Shown in pieces: positions 30,434-39,813 of a stretch of DNA of 64,000 nt (its first letter is position 1; every line of letters begins with the position of its first letter). This DNA is from Enterobacter ludwigii (lineage in GTDB: Bacteria > Pseudomonadota > Gammaproteobacteria > Enterobacterales > Enterobacteriaceae). A program made the position numbers and the translations under genes. The notes beneath the pieces were generated by a model that made no database searches, was not told the origin of the DNA, and worked only from the letters and a program-made list of their open reading frames with translations. The stretch covers positions 31,332 to 95,331 of the forward strand of contig NZ_CP017280.1 in assembly GCF_001750725.1 (NCBI RefSeq), given 5' to 3'.

Positions 30434-31054
30434 ATGTTAATGCTATTTCTTACCGTGGCGTTAGTGCACATCGTTGCGCTCATGAGCCCGGGCCCTGACT
30501 TTTTCTTCGTGTCACAAACCGCCGTCAGCCGCTCCCGCAAAGAAGCGATGATGGGGGTACTGGGTATCACCATGGGCGTTATGGTCTGGGCGGCTGTGGC
30601 GCTGCTTGGTCTGAACCTGATTCTGGCGAAGATGGCCTGGTTGCACAACATCATCATGGTTGGCGGGGGGCTTTACCTTTGCTGGATGGGCTACCAGATG
30701 CTGCGCGGGGCGTTGAAGAAAGAAGAGAAAAAGCCGGAAGAGCCGAAAGTTGAGCTGGCAACGGGCGGCCGGAGTTTTATTAAAGGGCTGCTCACCAACC
30801 TGGCGAACCCAAAAGCGATTATCTATTTCGGCTCCGTGTTCTCCCTGTTTGTGGGTGACAACGTGGGTGCGGGTGCGCGTTGGGGCATCTTCCTGCTGAT
30901 CGTGGTGGAAACTTTTGCGTGGTTTACCGTGGTTGCCAGCCTGTTTGCCTTACCGGCGATGCGCCGCGGTTACCAGCGTATTGCGAAGTGGATTGACGGC
31001 TTCGCCGGCGCGTTGTTCGCCGGCTTTGGCATTCATCTCATCATTTCTCGCTAA
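30434..31054 (+). CDS. rhtC: threonine efflux protein RhtC
   Basis: LysE/RhtB-family inner-membrane exporter of threonine. 206 residues with about six helices. The family signature near the N-terminus is [24 protein letters not shown], and [25 protein letters not shown] (about 115-140) carries the conserved NPK. Its TAA stop (31052-31054) overlaps the stop of rhtB on the other strand (CTA at 31051-31053), so the two genes meet with no gap. Confidence 0.96.
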   Translation: MLMLFLTVALVHIVALMSPGPDFFFVSQTAVSRSRKEAMMGVLGITMGVMVWAAVALLGLNLILAKMAWLHNIIMVGGGLYLCWMGYQMLRGALKKEEKKPEEPKVELATGGRSFIKGLLTNLANPKAIIYFGSVFSLFVGDNVGAGARWGIFLLIVVETFAWFTVVASLFALPAMRRGYQRIAKWIDGFAGALFAGFGIHLIISR

Positions 31055-31671
31055 GCATGACGCGCTGACGCAAGCAGCGCGCCTACCAGCATAAACAGCG
31101 AACCAAAGATTTTGTTCAGGGCCTTCATCTGCTTAGGCCCTTTAATCCACACCGCAATCCGCTGCGCCAGCGTCGCGTAACCAATCATCACGATGATATC
31201 GACAACAATGGTGGTCGCACCCAGCACCACGTACTGCATGACCTGTGGCTGATGCGGGACGATAAACTGCGGGAACAGCGCGGCGAGGAAAACAATACTT
31301 TTCGGGTTGGTCAGGTTCACAAACACCGCGCGTTTAAACAGGCGTCCGCGTGTTTGCGTCTGGGCGAGCGTATTAAGATCAATTGAGCCTGCTGCACGCC
31401 ACTGCTGAATACCGAGCCAAATCAGGTACGCGGCACCGGCCCATTTCAGCACATCAAAGGCCAGTACCGAGCGGGAGAACAGCGTACCCAGACCAATGCC
31501 CACCAGCACGATATGAATGCCCAGACCGGTCTGCAAACCGGCAATGGACGCCGCGGCACCGCGATAGCCGTGGTTGATGGAGGTGGTCATGGTGTTAATG
31601 GCGCCTGAACCTGGGGAAAGGCTAAGGATGATGGATGTCAGCAGATAAGCGAACCACCACTCGAAGGTCAT
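31051..31671 (-). CDS. rhtB: homoserine/homoserine-lactone efflux protein RhtB
   Basis: LysE-family exporter of homoserine and its lactone. 206 residues, the E. coli length, and a paralogue of the neighbouring RhtC. Signature [23 protein letters not shown] at residues 17-40 and [19 protein letters not shown] near 118. The gene is convergent with rhtC and read away from pldB (109 bases between starts). A head-to-tail duplication followed by inversion is a likely origin of the pair, but that is inference. Confidence 0.96.
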   Translation of the reverse strand: MTFEWWFAYLLTSIILSLSPGSGAINTMTTSINHGYRGAAASIAGLQTGLGIHIVLVGIGLGTLFSRSVLAFDVLKWAGAAYLIWLGIQQWRAAGSIDLNTLAQTQTRGRLFKRAVFVNLTNPKSIVFLAALFPQFIVPHQPQVMQYVVLGATTIVVDIIVMIGYATLAQRIAVWIKGPKQMKALNKIFGSLFMLVGALLASARHA

Positions 31672-31780
31672 TTGAAACTCCCGAATTGTCTGTTTTTATG
31701 CCACAATACGCTATTGTTACGTCATTTTGTGACCGGTGACGAAAAAACGATATTCCTTGGCTTACGGGGGTGGAAACCCG

Positions 31781-32773
31781 ATGTTTCAGCAGAAAAAGGA
31801 CTGGGAAACACGAGAAAACGCATTTGCTGCTTTCTCTATGGGGCCGCTGACCGATTTCTGGCGTCAGCGTGAGGAAGATGAGTTTACGGGTGTTGGCGAT
31901 GTCCCGGTACGCTTTGTGCGTTTCCATGATGAGAAAAACGATCGGGTGATCGTGGTTTGTCCGGGACGTATCGAGAGCTACATCAAATACGCTGAACTGG
32001 CCTATGACCTGTTCCATCTGGGCTTCGATGTGTTGATTATCGACCATCGCGGGCAGGGGCTTTCTGGCCGCTTATTGTCGGACACGCATCGCGGTCATGT
32101 GGATAACTTCAGCGATTACGTCGACGATCTTGCCGCCTTCTGGCAGCAGGAGGTTCAGCCGGGCCCGTGGCGTAAGCGCTATATTCTGGCGCACTCTATG
32201 GGTGGGGCGATTTCGACGCTGTTTTTACAGCGCTATGACCACCAGTGTGATGCCATTGCGCTTACCGCGCCAATGTATGGCATCGTCATGCGTTTTCCGG
32301 ACTGGATGGTGCGCCATATTCTCGACTGGGCTGAGGGCCATCAGCGCATTCGTGAAGGGTATGCCATCGGGACAGGGCGCTGGCGCGCGCTGCCGTTTGC
32401 CCTCAACGTATTGACCCATAGCCGGCAGCGTTATCGCCGTAACCTGCGTTTTTATGCCGATGAACCGCGCCTGCGCGTCGGTGGCCCGACATATCACTGG
32501 GTGCGGGAAGGGATCCTTGCCGGTGAACAGGTGCTTGCTGGTGTTGGTAAAGATGATACGCCGACACTTCTGATTCAGGCTGAAGAAGAGCGTGTGGTGG
32601 ATAACCGCATGCATGACCGCTTTTGTGAACTCCGCGCTGCGGCCGGTCACCCTTGCGAAGGGGGTAAACCGCTGGTCATCAACGGCGCGTACCATGAGAT
32701 CCTTTTTGAAAAGGACGCTATGCGCTCAGTCGCGCTAAACGCCATTGTTGAATTTTTCGACAGGCATAATTGA
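31781..32773 (+). CDS. pldB: lysophospholipase L2
   Basis: Alpha/beta-hydrolase that deacylates lysophospholipids, associated with the inner membrane. The frame opens at 31736, but the ATG at 31781 (MFQQKKDWETRENAF) matches E. coli and follows GGTGG. 330 residues (E. coli 340, with a longer C-terminal tail). The nucleophile is S139 in AHSMGG. The C-terminal histidine is in GAYHEILFE. yigL begins 32 bases after the stop, and the two are cotranscribed in E. coli and Salmonella. The 3' part contains a predicted SgrS pairing site. Confidence 0.96.
   Translation: MFQQKKDWETRENAFAAFSMGPLTDFWRQREEDEFTGVGDVPVRFVRFHDEKNDRVIVVCPGRIESYIKYAELAYDLFHLGFDVLIIDHRGQGLSGRLLSDTHRGHVDNFSDYVDDLAAFWQQEVQPGPWRKRYILAHSMGGAISTLFLQRYDHQCDAIALTAPMYGIVMRFPDWMVRHILDWAEGHQRIREGYAIGTGRWRALPFALNVLTHSRQRYRRNLRFYADEPRLRVGGPTYHWVREGILAGEQVLAGVGKDDTPTLLIQAEEERVVDNRMHDRFCELRAAAGHPCEGGKPLVINGAYHEILFEKDAMRSVALNAIVEFFDRHN
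32724..32735 (+). promoter_or_regulatory. predicted SgrS small-RNA pairing site inside pldB
   Basis: GCTCAGTCGCGC can pair with the SgrS target-binding segment GUGUGACUGAGU: 7 contiguous Watson-Crick pairs (CTCAGTC) extended by G-C and G-U pairs to 12. SgrS is known to pair within the pldB coding sequence, protect an RNase E-processed transcript and raise yigL expression. The SgrS sequence was taken from memory. Confidence 0.6.
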
Positions 32774-32805
32774 TTGTTGTTTTACCACCAGAGGTTGAAA
32801 TCCCT

Positions 32806-33606
32806 ATGTACCAGGTTGTTGCATCTGATTTAGATGGCACGCTGCTTTCGCCCGACCATACCCTGTCGCCTTACGCGAAAGAGACCTTAAAGCTTCTGAC
32901 CGCTCGCGGAGTGAACTTCGTGTTTGCCACCGGCCGCCACCACGTGGACGTGGGGCAGATCCGCGATAATCTTGAGATCAAATCGTACATGATCACCTCC
33001 AACGGTGCGCGCGTGCACGATACCGATGGCAACCTGATCTTTACGCATAACCTGGATCGCGACATTGCCGCCGATCTGTTCGGCGTAGTGCATAACAACC
33101 CGGACATTATCACTAACGTTTATCGCGATGACGACTGGTTCATGAATCGCCATCGCCCGGATGAAATGCGTTTCTTCAAGGAAGCGGTATTTAACTATTC
33201 CCTGTACGAGCCAGGCCTGCTGGAGCCGGAAGGGATCAGCAAGGTGTTCTTTACCTGCGAAAGCCACGAAGCGTTGCTGCCGCTGGAACAGGCGATTAAT
33301 GCGCGTTGGGGTGACCGCGTCAACGTGAGTTTCTCGACCCTGACCTGTCTGGAAGTTATGGCGGGGGGGGTTTCCAAAGGGCACGCGCTGGAAGCCGTGG
33401 CGAAACGTCTTGGCTTCGAACTGAAAGACTGTATCGCCTTCGGTGATGGCATGAACGACGCCGAGATGCTCTCTATGGCGGGCAAAGGCTGCATTATGCA
33501 GAATGCACACCAGCGTCTGAAAGACCTGCACCCGGAACTGGAAGTGATTGGTTCTAACGCTGACAACGCGGTACCAAAATACCTGCGCAGACTGTTCCTT
33601 GAATAA
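32806..33606 (+). CDS. yigL: HAD-IIB sugar-phosphate phosphatase YigL
   Basis: Cof-type HAD phosphatase that hydrolyses pyridoxal phosphate and sugar phosphates. It lets cells export dephosphorylated glucose analogues during glucose-phosphate stress. The ATG at 32806 (MYQVVASDLDGTLLSP) gives 266 residues, the E. coli length. Motif I is DLDGT (D8, D10), the motif II threonine is in FATGR, and motif IV is GDGMNDAEM. A run of eight G (33363-33370) lies in codons for AGGV. Translation follows GAGG. Expression is probably controlled by SgrS through pldB. Confidence 0.96.
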   Translation: MYQVVASDLDGTLLSPDHTLSPYAKETLKLLTARGVNFVFATGRHHVDVGQIRDNLEIKSYMITSNGARVHDTDGNLIFTHNLDRDIAADLFGVVHNNPDIITNVYRDDDWFMNRHRPDEMRFFKEAVFNYSLYEPGLLEPEGISKVFFTCESHEALLPLEQAINARWGDRVNVSFSTLTCLEVMAGGVSKGHALEAVAKRLGFELKDCIAFGDGMNDAEMLSMAGKGCIMQNAHQRLKDLHPELEVIGSNADNAVPKYLRRLFLE

Positions 33607-33688
33607 TCTTCATTTGATTGTTTGTTGCTCAGTTGTCAACTAAAGAGTTCGCTACAATGCCTGTCCTTCTTTCTGAGAGACAAGCATT

Positions 33689-34588
33689 GTGGCGCTACTC
33701 ATTATTACCACTATCCTGTGGGCCTTCTCTTTTAGCCTGATTGGCGAATACCTCGCCGGGCACGTCGACAGCTACTTCTCGGTGCTGATGCGCGTGGGGC
33801 TGGCGGCGCTGGTATTCCTGCCCTTCCTGCGTACACGCGGGCAATCGCTGAACACCATTTTGCTGTACATGCTAGTGGGGGCGATGCAGCTCGGCATCAT
33901 GTACCTGTTCAGCTTCCGGGCTTACGTCTACCTGTCTGTCTCTGAATTTCTGCTTTTCACCGTGCTTACGCCGCTCTATATCACGCTGATTTACGATTTG
34001 CTCAGCAAACGTCGTTTGCGCTGGGGATATCTGTTGAGCGCGGCGCTGGCGGTGATCGGGGCGGCGATTATTCGCTACGACAAAGTGAGCGACCACTTCT
34101 GGACCGGGCTGATGTTCGTGCAGCTGGCGAACCTCAGCTTTGCCATCGGTATGGTCGGGTACAAGCGCCTGATGGAAACCCGCCCGATGCCACAGCATAA
34201 CGCGTTCGCCTGGTTCTATATGGGGGCAGCTATCGTCGCGGTGGCGGCATGGTTTATGCTCGGCAACCCGCAAAAGCTCCCGACGACAACCCTGCAGTGG
34301 GGCGTTCTGGTCTGGCTGGGCGTGGTGGCATCGGGGCTGGGGTACTTCATGTGGAACTACGGCGCTACGCAGGTAGACGCCGGTACGCTGGGGATCATGA
34401 ACAACGTGCATGTGCCTGCAGGGCTGCTGGTGAACCTTGCCATCTGGCAGCAGCAGCCTCACTGGCCGAGCTTCCTTATTGGGGGAGCAGTGATTCTGGC
34501 TTCGCTGTGGGTCCATCGCCGTTGGGTCGCTCCGCGCTCCGCACAAACGGAAGATGATCGCACGCGTGGTTCCGCGCAGAGCGAATAA
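33689..34588 (+). CDS. bioP: biotin transporter BioP (YigM)
   Basis: Inner-membrane EamA/carboxylate-amino acid-amine transporter that is the main biotin importer of E. coli. 299 residues, the E. coli length, with about 10 helices. The start codon is GTG at 33689 ([17 protein letters not shown]), after GAGAGAC. The C-terminal tail is basic and polar. The last 113 bases overlap the 3' end of metR on the opposite strand, an arrangement conserved with E. coli. Confidence 0.95.
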   Translation: MALLIITTILWAFSFSLIGEYLAGHVDSYFSVLMRVGLAALVFLPFLRTRGQSLNTILLYMLVGAMQLGIMYLFSFRAYVYLSVSEFLLFTVLTPLYITLIYDLLSKRRLRWGYLLSAALAVIGAAIIRYDKVSDHFWTGLMFVQLANLSFAIGMVGYKRLMETRPMPQHNAFAWFYMGAAIVAVAAWFMLGNPQKLPTTTLQWGVLVWLGVVASGLGYFMWNYGATQVDAGTLGIMNNVHVPAGLLVNLAIWQQQPHWPSFLIGGAVILASLWVHRRWVAPRSAQTEDDRTRGSAQSE

Positions 34589-35429
34589 ACGCTTCCGTAA
34601 TCGGCTGACGCTGCTCGCCATCGCGCACGGCGGCGTACAGCCGGCTCCATAGTCCCTCACCCAGGGTTTTAGTGACAACCAGACCCTGGCGTTCAAAACT
34701 CTCCACAACCCAGTGTGGAAGCGCCGCGATGCCCATTCTGGCGGCAACCATCTGAATTAACAGCAGGGTGTTATCCACGCTTTTGAGCTGCGGGCTAATG
34801 CCGGCCGGCTGCAGGAAATGACGCCAGATATCCAGCCGACTGCGCTGTACCGGGTAAATCAGCAGCGTTTCACTGGCTAAATCTTCCGGGGTGATACGCG
34901 TTTTACTGGCCAGCGGATGATCCGGAGCCAGCACCAGACGTACCTCATAATCAAACATTGGCGAATAGTGCAGGCCGCTGCGGGGCAGAATGTCTGAGGT
35001 CATCACCAGATCCAGTTCGCCTTGCTGGAGCGACGGCTGCGGGTCGAACGTCACGCCGGATTTGAAATCCATCTCCACCTGCGGCCACCTCTGGCGGAAG
35101 TTCTCAAGCGCGGGTGTCAGCCATTGAATACAGCTGTGACACTCAATGGCGATACGCAGTCTGGTTTGCTGCGGCTCGTTACAGGACTGCAGCGCGCTGG
35201 CTATTTGCGGCAGCACCTGATTAGCCAGCTGCAGCAGGATCTCGCCCTGAGGCGTAAAGCGTAGCGGCTGGCTCTTACGCACAAAAAGACGAAAGCCGAG
35301 GCGTTGTTCCAGATCGCTGAACTGGTGAGAAAGGGCGGACTGGGTCTGGTGCAGCGTGGCTGCCGCCGCCGCGAGAGAACCGCAATTTCGCAACGCTTGT
35401 AGCGTTTTCAGGTGTTTAATCTCGATCAT
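34476..35429 (-). CDS. metR: LysR-type regulator MetR
   Basis: Homocysteine-responsive LysR-family activator of metE, metH and others. 317 residues, as in E. coli. The N-terminal winged helix-turn-helix (about 1-60) contains [29 protein letters not shown], and the periplasmic-binding-protein-like effector domain follows. The gene is divergent from metE, with 116 bases between starts that hold MetR and MetJ sites. Its 3' end runs antisense through the bioP 3' end. MetR is expected to repress itself from the shared region. Confidence 0.97.
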   Translation of the reverse strand: MIEIKHLKTLQALRNCGSLAAAAATLHQTQSALSHQFSDLEQRLGFRLFVRKSQPLRFTPQGEILLQLANQVLPQIASALQSCNEPQQTRLRIAIECHSCIQWLTPALENFRQRWPQVEMDFKSGVTFDPQPSLQQGELDLVMTSDILPRSGLHYSPMFDYEVRLVLAPDHPLASKTRITPEDLASETLLIYPVQRSRLDIWRHFLQPAGISPQLKSVDNTLLLIQMVAARMGIAALPHWVVESFERQGLVVTKTLGEGLWSRLYAAVRDGEQRQPITEAFIRSARNHACDHLPFVRSAERPNGDGPTAKPESLLPQ

Positions 35430-35441
35430 GAAAGTCCTTCA
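35429..35441. promoter_or_regulatory. MetR binding site in the metR-metE gap
   Basis: TGAAAGTCCTTCA is a perfect match to the MetR consensus TGAA-N5-TTCA. It overlaps the first base of the metR start codon (35427-35429). A half-matching TGAA at 35450-35453 may be a weaker second site. Confidence 0.75.
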
Positions 35442-35492
35442 CTTCGCCATGAACATTTTGCGCTTGAGGAATATACAGTAACTGCCAATTAT

Positions 35493-35516
35493 GGATGTGT
35501 AAACATCTGGATGGCT
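35493..35516. promoter_or_regulatory. tandem met boxes (MetJ operator) of metE
   Basis: Three consecutive 8-mers, GGATGTGT, AAACATCT and GGATGGCT, match the met-box consensus AGACGTCT at 5, 6 and 5 of 8 positions. They lie 30-53 bases before the metE ATG, consistent with MetJ-SAM repression. Confidence 0.65.
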
Positions 35517-35545
35517 AAATACGAAAAATTCACAGGGGACACACC

Positions 35546-37807
35546 ATGACAATTCGCAATCACACTCTCGGTTTCCCTCGCGTTGGCCTTCGCCGCGAGC
35601 TGAAAAAAGCGCAGGAAAGTTACTGGGCAGGTACCTCTGGCCGTGAAGAATTGCTGGCAGTGGGCCGCGAACTGCGTGCGCGCCACTGGGAACAGCAAAA
35701 GCAGGCGGGCATTGACCTGCTGCCCGTGGGCGATTTCGCCTGGTACGACCATGTTCTGACCACCAGCCTGCTGCTTGGCAACGTGCCGGCTCGTCATCAG
35801 AACAAAGATGGATCGGTAGATATCGACACCCTGTTCCGCATTGGCCGTGGTCGTGCGCCAACGGGAGAGCCTGCGGCAGCGGCGGAAATGACCAAGTGGT
35901 TCAACACCAACTATCACTATATGGTGCCGGAATTTGTGAAAGGCCAGCAGTTCAAACTGAGCTGGACCCAGTTGCTCGACGAAGTCGATGAAGCGCTGGC
36001 GCTGGGCCACCAGGTGAAACCGGTACTGCTGGGGCCGGTAACGTATTTGTGGCTGGGTAAAGTGAAAGGCGAGCAGTTTGACCGTCTCAGCCTGCTGAAC
36101 GATATTCTGCCGGTCTACAAACAGGTGCTGATTGAACTGGGTAAACGCGGAATTCAGTGGGTGCAAATCGATGAGCCTGCGCTGGTGCTGGAGCTGCCGC
36201 AGGCGTGGCTGAAAGCGTTTAAACCCGCTTACGATGCCCTTACTGGTCAGGTGAAGCTATTGCTGACCACCTATTTTGAAGGCGTGACGCCGAACCTGAG
36301 TACCATTACTGCGCTGCCGGTTCAGGGTCTTCATGTTGACCTGGTCCACGGCAAAGATGACGTGGCCGAACTGCACAAACGCCTGCCTGAAGAGTGGTTG
36401 CTTTCGGCCGGACTGGTGAATGGCCGTAACGTCTGGCGCGCCGATCTGAGCGAGAAATATGCACAGATTAAAGATATCGTCGGCAAACGTGAGCTGTGGG
36501 TGGCCTCCTCCTGCTCTCTGCTGCACAGCCCAATCGATCTGAGTGTGGAAACCCGCCTGGATCCCGAGGTGAAGAGCTGGTTTGCCTTTGCGCTGCAAAA
36601 ATGTGAAGAGCTGGCGCTGCTGCGTGATGCGTTAAATAGCGGTGACACCACGGCCATTACCGACTGGAGCGCCCCCATTCAGGCGCGTCGTCATTCGGCG
36701 CGCGTCCACAACCCGGCGGTCGAAAAACGTCTGGCGGCCATTACCGCGCAGGACAGCCAGCGTCAGAGCCCCTATGAAGTGCGTGCCGAAGCCCAGCGTG
36801 CCCGCTTCAACCTGCCAGCTTGGCCAACCACCACCATCGGCTCCTTCCCGCAGACGACGGAGATCCGCGGCCTGCGTCTGGATTTCAAAAAGGGCAACCT
36901 CGATGCGAATCACTACCGCACCGGCATCGCTGAGCACATCAGACAGGCGATTGTTGAGCAGGAACGTTTAGGTCTGGACGTGCTGGTACACGGTGAAGCC
37001 GAGCGTAACGACATGGTGGAATACTTCGGCGAACATCTGGACGGTTTCGTCTTTACGCAGAACGGTTGGGTGCAGAGCTATGGTTCCCGCTGTGTGAAGC
37101 CACCGGTGGTGATTGGTGACGTCAGCCGCCCGCAAGCGATTACCGTAGAGTGGGCAAAATTCGCCCAGTCCCTGACCGACAAACCGGTGAAAGGGATGCT
37201 GACCGGCCCGGTGACGATCCTCTGCTGGTCCTTCCCGCGTGAAGATGTGACCCGTGAAACCATCGCCAAACAGATTGCGCTCGCGCTGCGTGATGAAGTG
37301 GCCGATCTGGAAGCGGCGGGTATCGGCATCATCCAGATTGATGAACCGGCGCTACGCGAAGGTTTGCCGCTGCGTCGCAGTGACTGGGATGCTTATCTGA
37401 AGTGGGGTGTGGAGGCTTTCCGCCTCAACGCCGCGGTCGCGAAAGACGACACGCAGATCCACACCCACATGTGTTACTGCGAATTTAACGACATTATGGA
37501 TTCGATTGCCGCGCTGGATGCCGACGTAATCACCATCGAAACGTCGCGTTCAGACATGGAACTGCTGGAGTCCTTTGAAGAGTTCGAGTATCCAAACGAA
37601 ATTGGGCCGGGTGTCTACGACATCCACTCCCCGAACGTACCGAGCGTGGAGTGGATTGAGAGCCTGCTGAAAAAAGCCGCCCAGCGGATCCCGGCTGAGC
37701 GCCTGTGGGTCAACCCGGACTGCGGACTGAAAACCCGCGGCTGGCCGGAGACCCGCGCGGCACTCGCGAACATGGTCAGGGCGGCGCAGAATTTGCGTCA
37801 GGCCTGA
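35546..37807 (+). CDS. metE: cobalamin-independent methionine synthase
   Basis: Transfers methyl from 5-methyltetrahydropteroyl-triglutamate to homocysteine; a zinc enzyme in the cytoplasm. 753 residues, identical in length to E. coli. N-terminal half with [21 protein letters not shown]; catalytic C-terminal barrel with [14 protein letters not shown]. Zinc ligands are H and C in [11 protein letters not shown] (about 641-643), a glutamate near 665 ([10 protein letters not shown]) and the cysteine in [11 protein letters not shown] near 726. Good ribosome binding site (AGGGGAC). Regulated by MetR and MetJ, judging by the upstream sites. Confidence 0.98.
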   Translation: MTIRNHTLGFPRVGLRRELKKAQESYWAGTSGREELLAVGRELRARHWEQQKQAGIDLLPVGDFAWYDHVLTTSLLLGNVPARHQNKDGSVDIDTLFRIGRGRAPTGEPAAAAEMTKWFNTNYHYMVPEFVKGQQFKLSWTQLLDEVDEALALGHQVKPVLLGPVTYLWLGKVKGEQFDRLSLLNDILPVYKQVLIELGKRGIQWVQIDEPALVLELPQAWLKAFKPAYDALTGQVKLLLTTYFEGVTPNLSTITALPVQGLHVDLVHGKDDVAELHKRLPEEWLLSAGLVNGRNVWRADLSEKYAQIKDIVGKRELWVASSCSLLHSPIDLSVETRLDPEVKSWFAFALQKCEELALLRDALNSGDTTAITDWSAPIQARRHSARVHNPAVEKRLAAITAQDSQRQSPYEVRAEAQRARFNLPAWPTTTIGSFPQTTEIRGLRLDFKKGNLDANHYRTGIAEHIRQAIVEQERLGLDVLVHGEAERNDMVEYFGEHLDGFVFTQNGWVQSYGSRCVKPPVVIGDVSRPQAITVEWAKFAQSLTDKPVKGMLTGPVTILCWSFPREDVTRETIAKQIALALRDEVADLEAAGIGIIQIDEPALREGLPLRRSDWDAYLKWGVEAFRLNAAVAKDDTQIHTHMCYCEFNDIMDSIAALDADVITIETSRSDMELLESFEEFEYPNEIGPGVYDIHSPNVPSVEWIESLLKKAAQRIPAERLWVNPDCGLKTRGWPETRAALANMVRAAQNLRQA

Positions 37808-37815
37808 TAAATCCG

Positions 37816-37849
37816 AAGCCCGGCAAGGCGTAGCCGCGACCGGGCTTTT
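37816..37849 (+). terminator. terminator of metE
   Basis: The stem AAGCCCGG/CCGGGCTT (37816-37823 with 37840-37847) is followed by TTTTGTTTT. The loop (CAAGGCGTAGCCGCGA) is itself GC-rich, and the whole resembles a REP unit. It lies between the convergent genes metE and dlhH. Confidence 0.75.
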
Positions 37850-37852
37850 GTT

Positions 37853-38659
37853 TTACGCTTTTTTCCCGCCGTACTGGCTGAACCATGCCAGCATCCGCTG
37901 CCAGCCATCTTTAGCCGATTCTGCGTGATAGCTCGGACGATAGTCGGCATTAAAGGCGTGGCCGGCATCCGGATAAACAATGATTTCAGCTTTTGCATTG
38001 GCTGCACGGAGCGCATGGCGCATGGTCTCTACCGTATCAAGCGGGATCCCGGTGTCCTGGCCGCCATAAAGCCCTAAGACTGGGGCATTTAACTCGGTGG
38101 CGATATCAACGGGATGCTTCGGCGAGTTCAGCGTTTTCTCCCCCACCAGTTTGCCGTACCAGGCAACGGCGGCTTTAAGCTGCGGATTATGTGCGGCATA
38201 CAGCCAGCTGATACGTCCTCCCCAGCAGAAACCCGTCACCATCAGACGATGTGCGTCGCCGCCATTGCGCGCAGCCCAGCTGGCCACGTGGTCCAGATCG
38301 GCCAGTACCTGTGCATCCGGCACTTTGCTGACCAGGTTGCTGAACAGTGTCGGTATATCACTGTAGTCGTTCGGATCGCCCTGACGGAAATAGAGCTCTG
38401 GCGCAACGGCCAGATAACCTTCCAGCGCCAGACGGCGGCAAAGGTCGCGAATATGTTCGTGAACGCCGAAAATTTCCTGAACCACAATCACGATGGGCAG
38501 CGGGCCGTCGGCCGATTTTGGCCGCGCGTGGTAAGCAGGCATATTCTCCCCCTGTGAGGGGATGGAGGTCTCACCTGCCGTAATGGCCTCTTCAGGTGTT
38601 GAGACGATGGTTGATGCATGAGGGGCCGCTGCAGGTGCAAAACCGGTTTTTTCAGTCAT
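37853..38659 (-). CDS. dlhH: dienelactone hydrolase family protein
   Basis: Alpha/beta-hydrolase, formerly YsgA, of 268 residues (E. coli 271). The dienelactone-hydrolase nucleophile elbow GFCWGGR has C145. The acid and histidine are in GGQD and YPDAGHAFNADYRPSYH. The physiological substrate is not known. There is no signal peptide, although the N-terminus is Ala-rich. Good ribosome binding site GGAGAATGCC. Convergent with metE and divergent from udp. The symbol follows current E. coli usage. Confidence 0.93.
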   Translation of the reverse strand: MTEKTGFAPAAAPHASTIVSTPEEAITAGETSIPSQGENMPAYHARPKSADGPLPIVIVVQEIFGVHEHIRDLCRRLALEGYLAVAPELYFRQGDPNDYSDIPTLFSNLVSKVPDAQVLADLDHVASWAARNGGDAHRLMVTGFCWGGRISWLYAAHNPQLKAAVAWYGKLVGEKTLNSPKHPVDIATELNAPVLGLYGGQDTGIPLDTVETMRHALRAANAKAEIIVYPDAGHAFNADYRPSYHAESAKDGWQRMLAWFSQYGGKKA

Positions 38660-38774
38660 GGCATTCTCCGTACCAATGAGTTAGCGCAAAGGTAAATATA
38701 GTCACCAGGTTAACAATTCACAGTGCCTGAAACGGTCTATCTTTTGTGCAGCACCTGACGATATAACTTGTTAA

Positions 38775-38869
38775 TGTGATGTGAATCACTATTTCATGGA
38801 AATTTACTGCAATCATTTTCATTCATGGTGAGATGTGTCACGTAATTCTGCTTACTGCTTCTGTAAAGT
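38775..38869 (+). promoter_or_regulatory. udp promoter with two CRP sites (CytR/CRP type)
   Basis: CRP-like sites: TGTGA-TGTGAA-TCACT at 38775-38790 and GGTGA-GATGTG-TCACG at 38827-38842. Their centres are 52 bases apart. A TAAAGT -10-like element at 38864-38869 would start transcription near 38876, placing the sites at about -41.5 and -93.5, the geometry reported for E. coli udp, where CytR binds between them. The intervening sequence contains a possible CytR half-site (TGCAAT). Confidence 0.75.
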
Positions 38870-38914
38870 ACCTTTTTACTTCTTCTGACTAACCGACCCA
38901 CAGAGGAGTCACCT

Positions 38915-39676
38915 ATGTCTAAGTCTGATGTTTTTCATCTCGGCCTCACTAAAAACGATTTACAAGGGGCTACGCTGGCTATCGTCCCGGGCGATCCTGA
39001 GCGTGTGGAAAAGATCGCCGCGCTGATGGATAAGCCGGTTAAGCTTGCTGCCCATCGTGAATTCACCACCTGGCGCGCTGAGCTGGATGGCAAAGCGGTG
39101 ATCGTCTGTTCTACCGGTATCGGTGGCCCGTCCACCTCAATTGCTGTTGAAGAGCTGGCGCAGCTGGGCATTCGTACTTTTCTGCGTATCGGGACTACCG
39201 GTGCTATTCAGCCGCATATCAACGTTGGCGACGTGCTGGTGACAACCGCTTCCGTGCGTCTGGACGGCGCGAGTCTGCACTTTGCCCCTATGGAATTCCC
39301 GGCGGTGGCGGATTTCGAATGCACCACCGCACTGGTTGAAGCCGCGAAATCCGTTGGCGCAACCACCCACGTAGGCGTGACCGCCTCTTCTGATACCTTC
39401 TACCCAGGCCAGGAGCGTTATGACACCTTCTCCGGCCGCGTGGTAAGCCGCTTCAAAGGTTCTATGGAAGAGTGGCAGTCTATGGGCGTAATGAACTACG
39501 AAATGGAATCTGCAACCTTGCTGACCATGTGCGCAAGCCAGGGTCTGCGTGCCGGTATGGTGGCGGGCGTTATCGTCAACCGTACCCAGCAGGAGATCCC
39601 GAACGCGGAAACCATGAAGCAGACCGAAAGTCATGCGGTGAAAATCGTGGTTGAAGCGGCGCGTCGCCTGATCTAA
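38915..39676 (+). CDS. udp: uridine phosphorylase
   Basis: Cytoplasmic hexameric enzyme that cleaves uridine with phosphate to uracil and ribose-1-phosphate in pyrimidine salvage. 253 residues, the E. coli length. The N-terminus has [35 protein letters not shown] with the phosphate-binding G/R residues. [21 protein letters not shown] contains the PNP/UDP family signature, and NYEMESATL has the ribose-binding EMES motif. AGAGGAG lies upstream of the ATG. Under predicted CRP/CytR control, followed by an intrinsic terminator. Confidence 0.98.
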   Translation: MSKSDVFHLGLTKNDLQGATLAIVPGDPERVEKIAALMDKPVKLAAHREFTTWRAELDGKAVIVCSTGIGGPSTSIAVEELAQLGIRTFLRIGTTGAIQPHINVGDVLVTTASVRLDGASLHFAPMEFPAVADFECTTALVEAAKSVGATTHVGVTASSDTFYPGQERYDTFSGRVVSRFKGSMEEWQSMGVMNYEMESATLLTMCASQGLRAGMVAGVIVNRTQQEIPNAETMKQTESHAVKIVVEAARRLI

Positions 39677-39690
39677 TCCCTTCTTATACG

Positions 39691-39721
39691 AAAAAAGGCC
39701 GACCCGTTCGGCCTTTTTTTT
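39691..39721 (+). terminator. rho-independent terminator of udp
   Basis: The stem AAAAAAGGCCG/CGGCCTTTTTTT has a 7-base loop and ends in eight T. Strong and symmetric, so it could act in both directions. Confidence 0.93.
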
Positions 39722-39813
39722 GCGTAGCGCCTCGCAGGAAAACCCTTTCAAACTGGACGTTTATACAGCACAATTCTATTTTGTGCAGGTAATACGTTGA
39801 TGCAGGGGGCATT

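Noticed and set aside
35489..36166. 225-codon open frame antisense to metE and its promoter
   Set aside because: Runs through the metE start and met boxes; composition and position mark it as a shadow.
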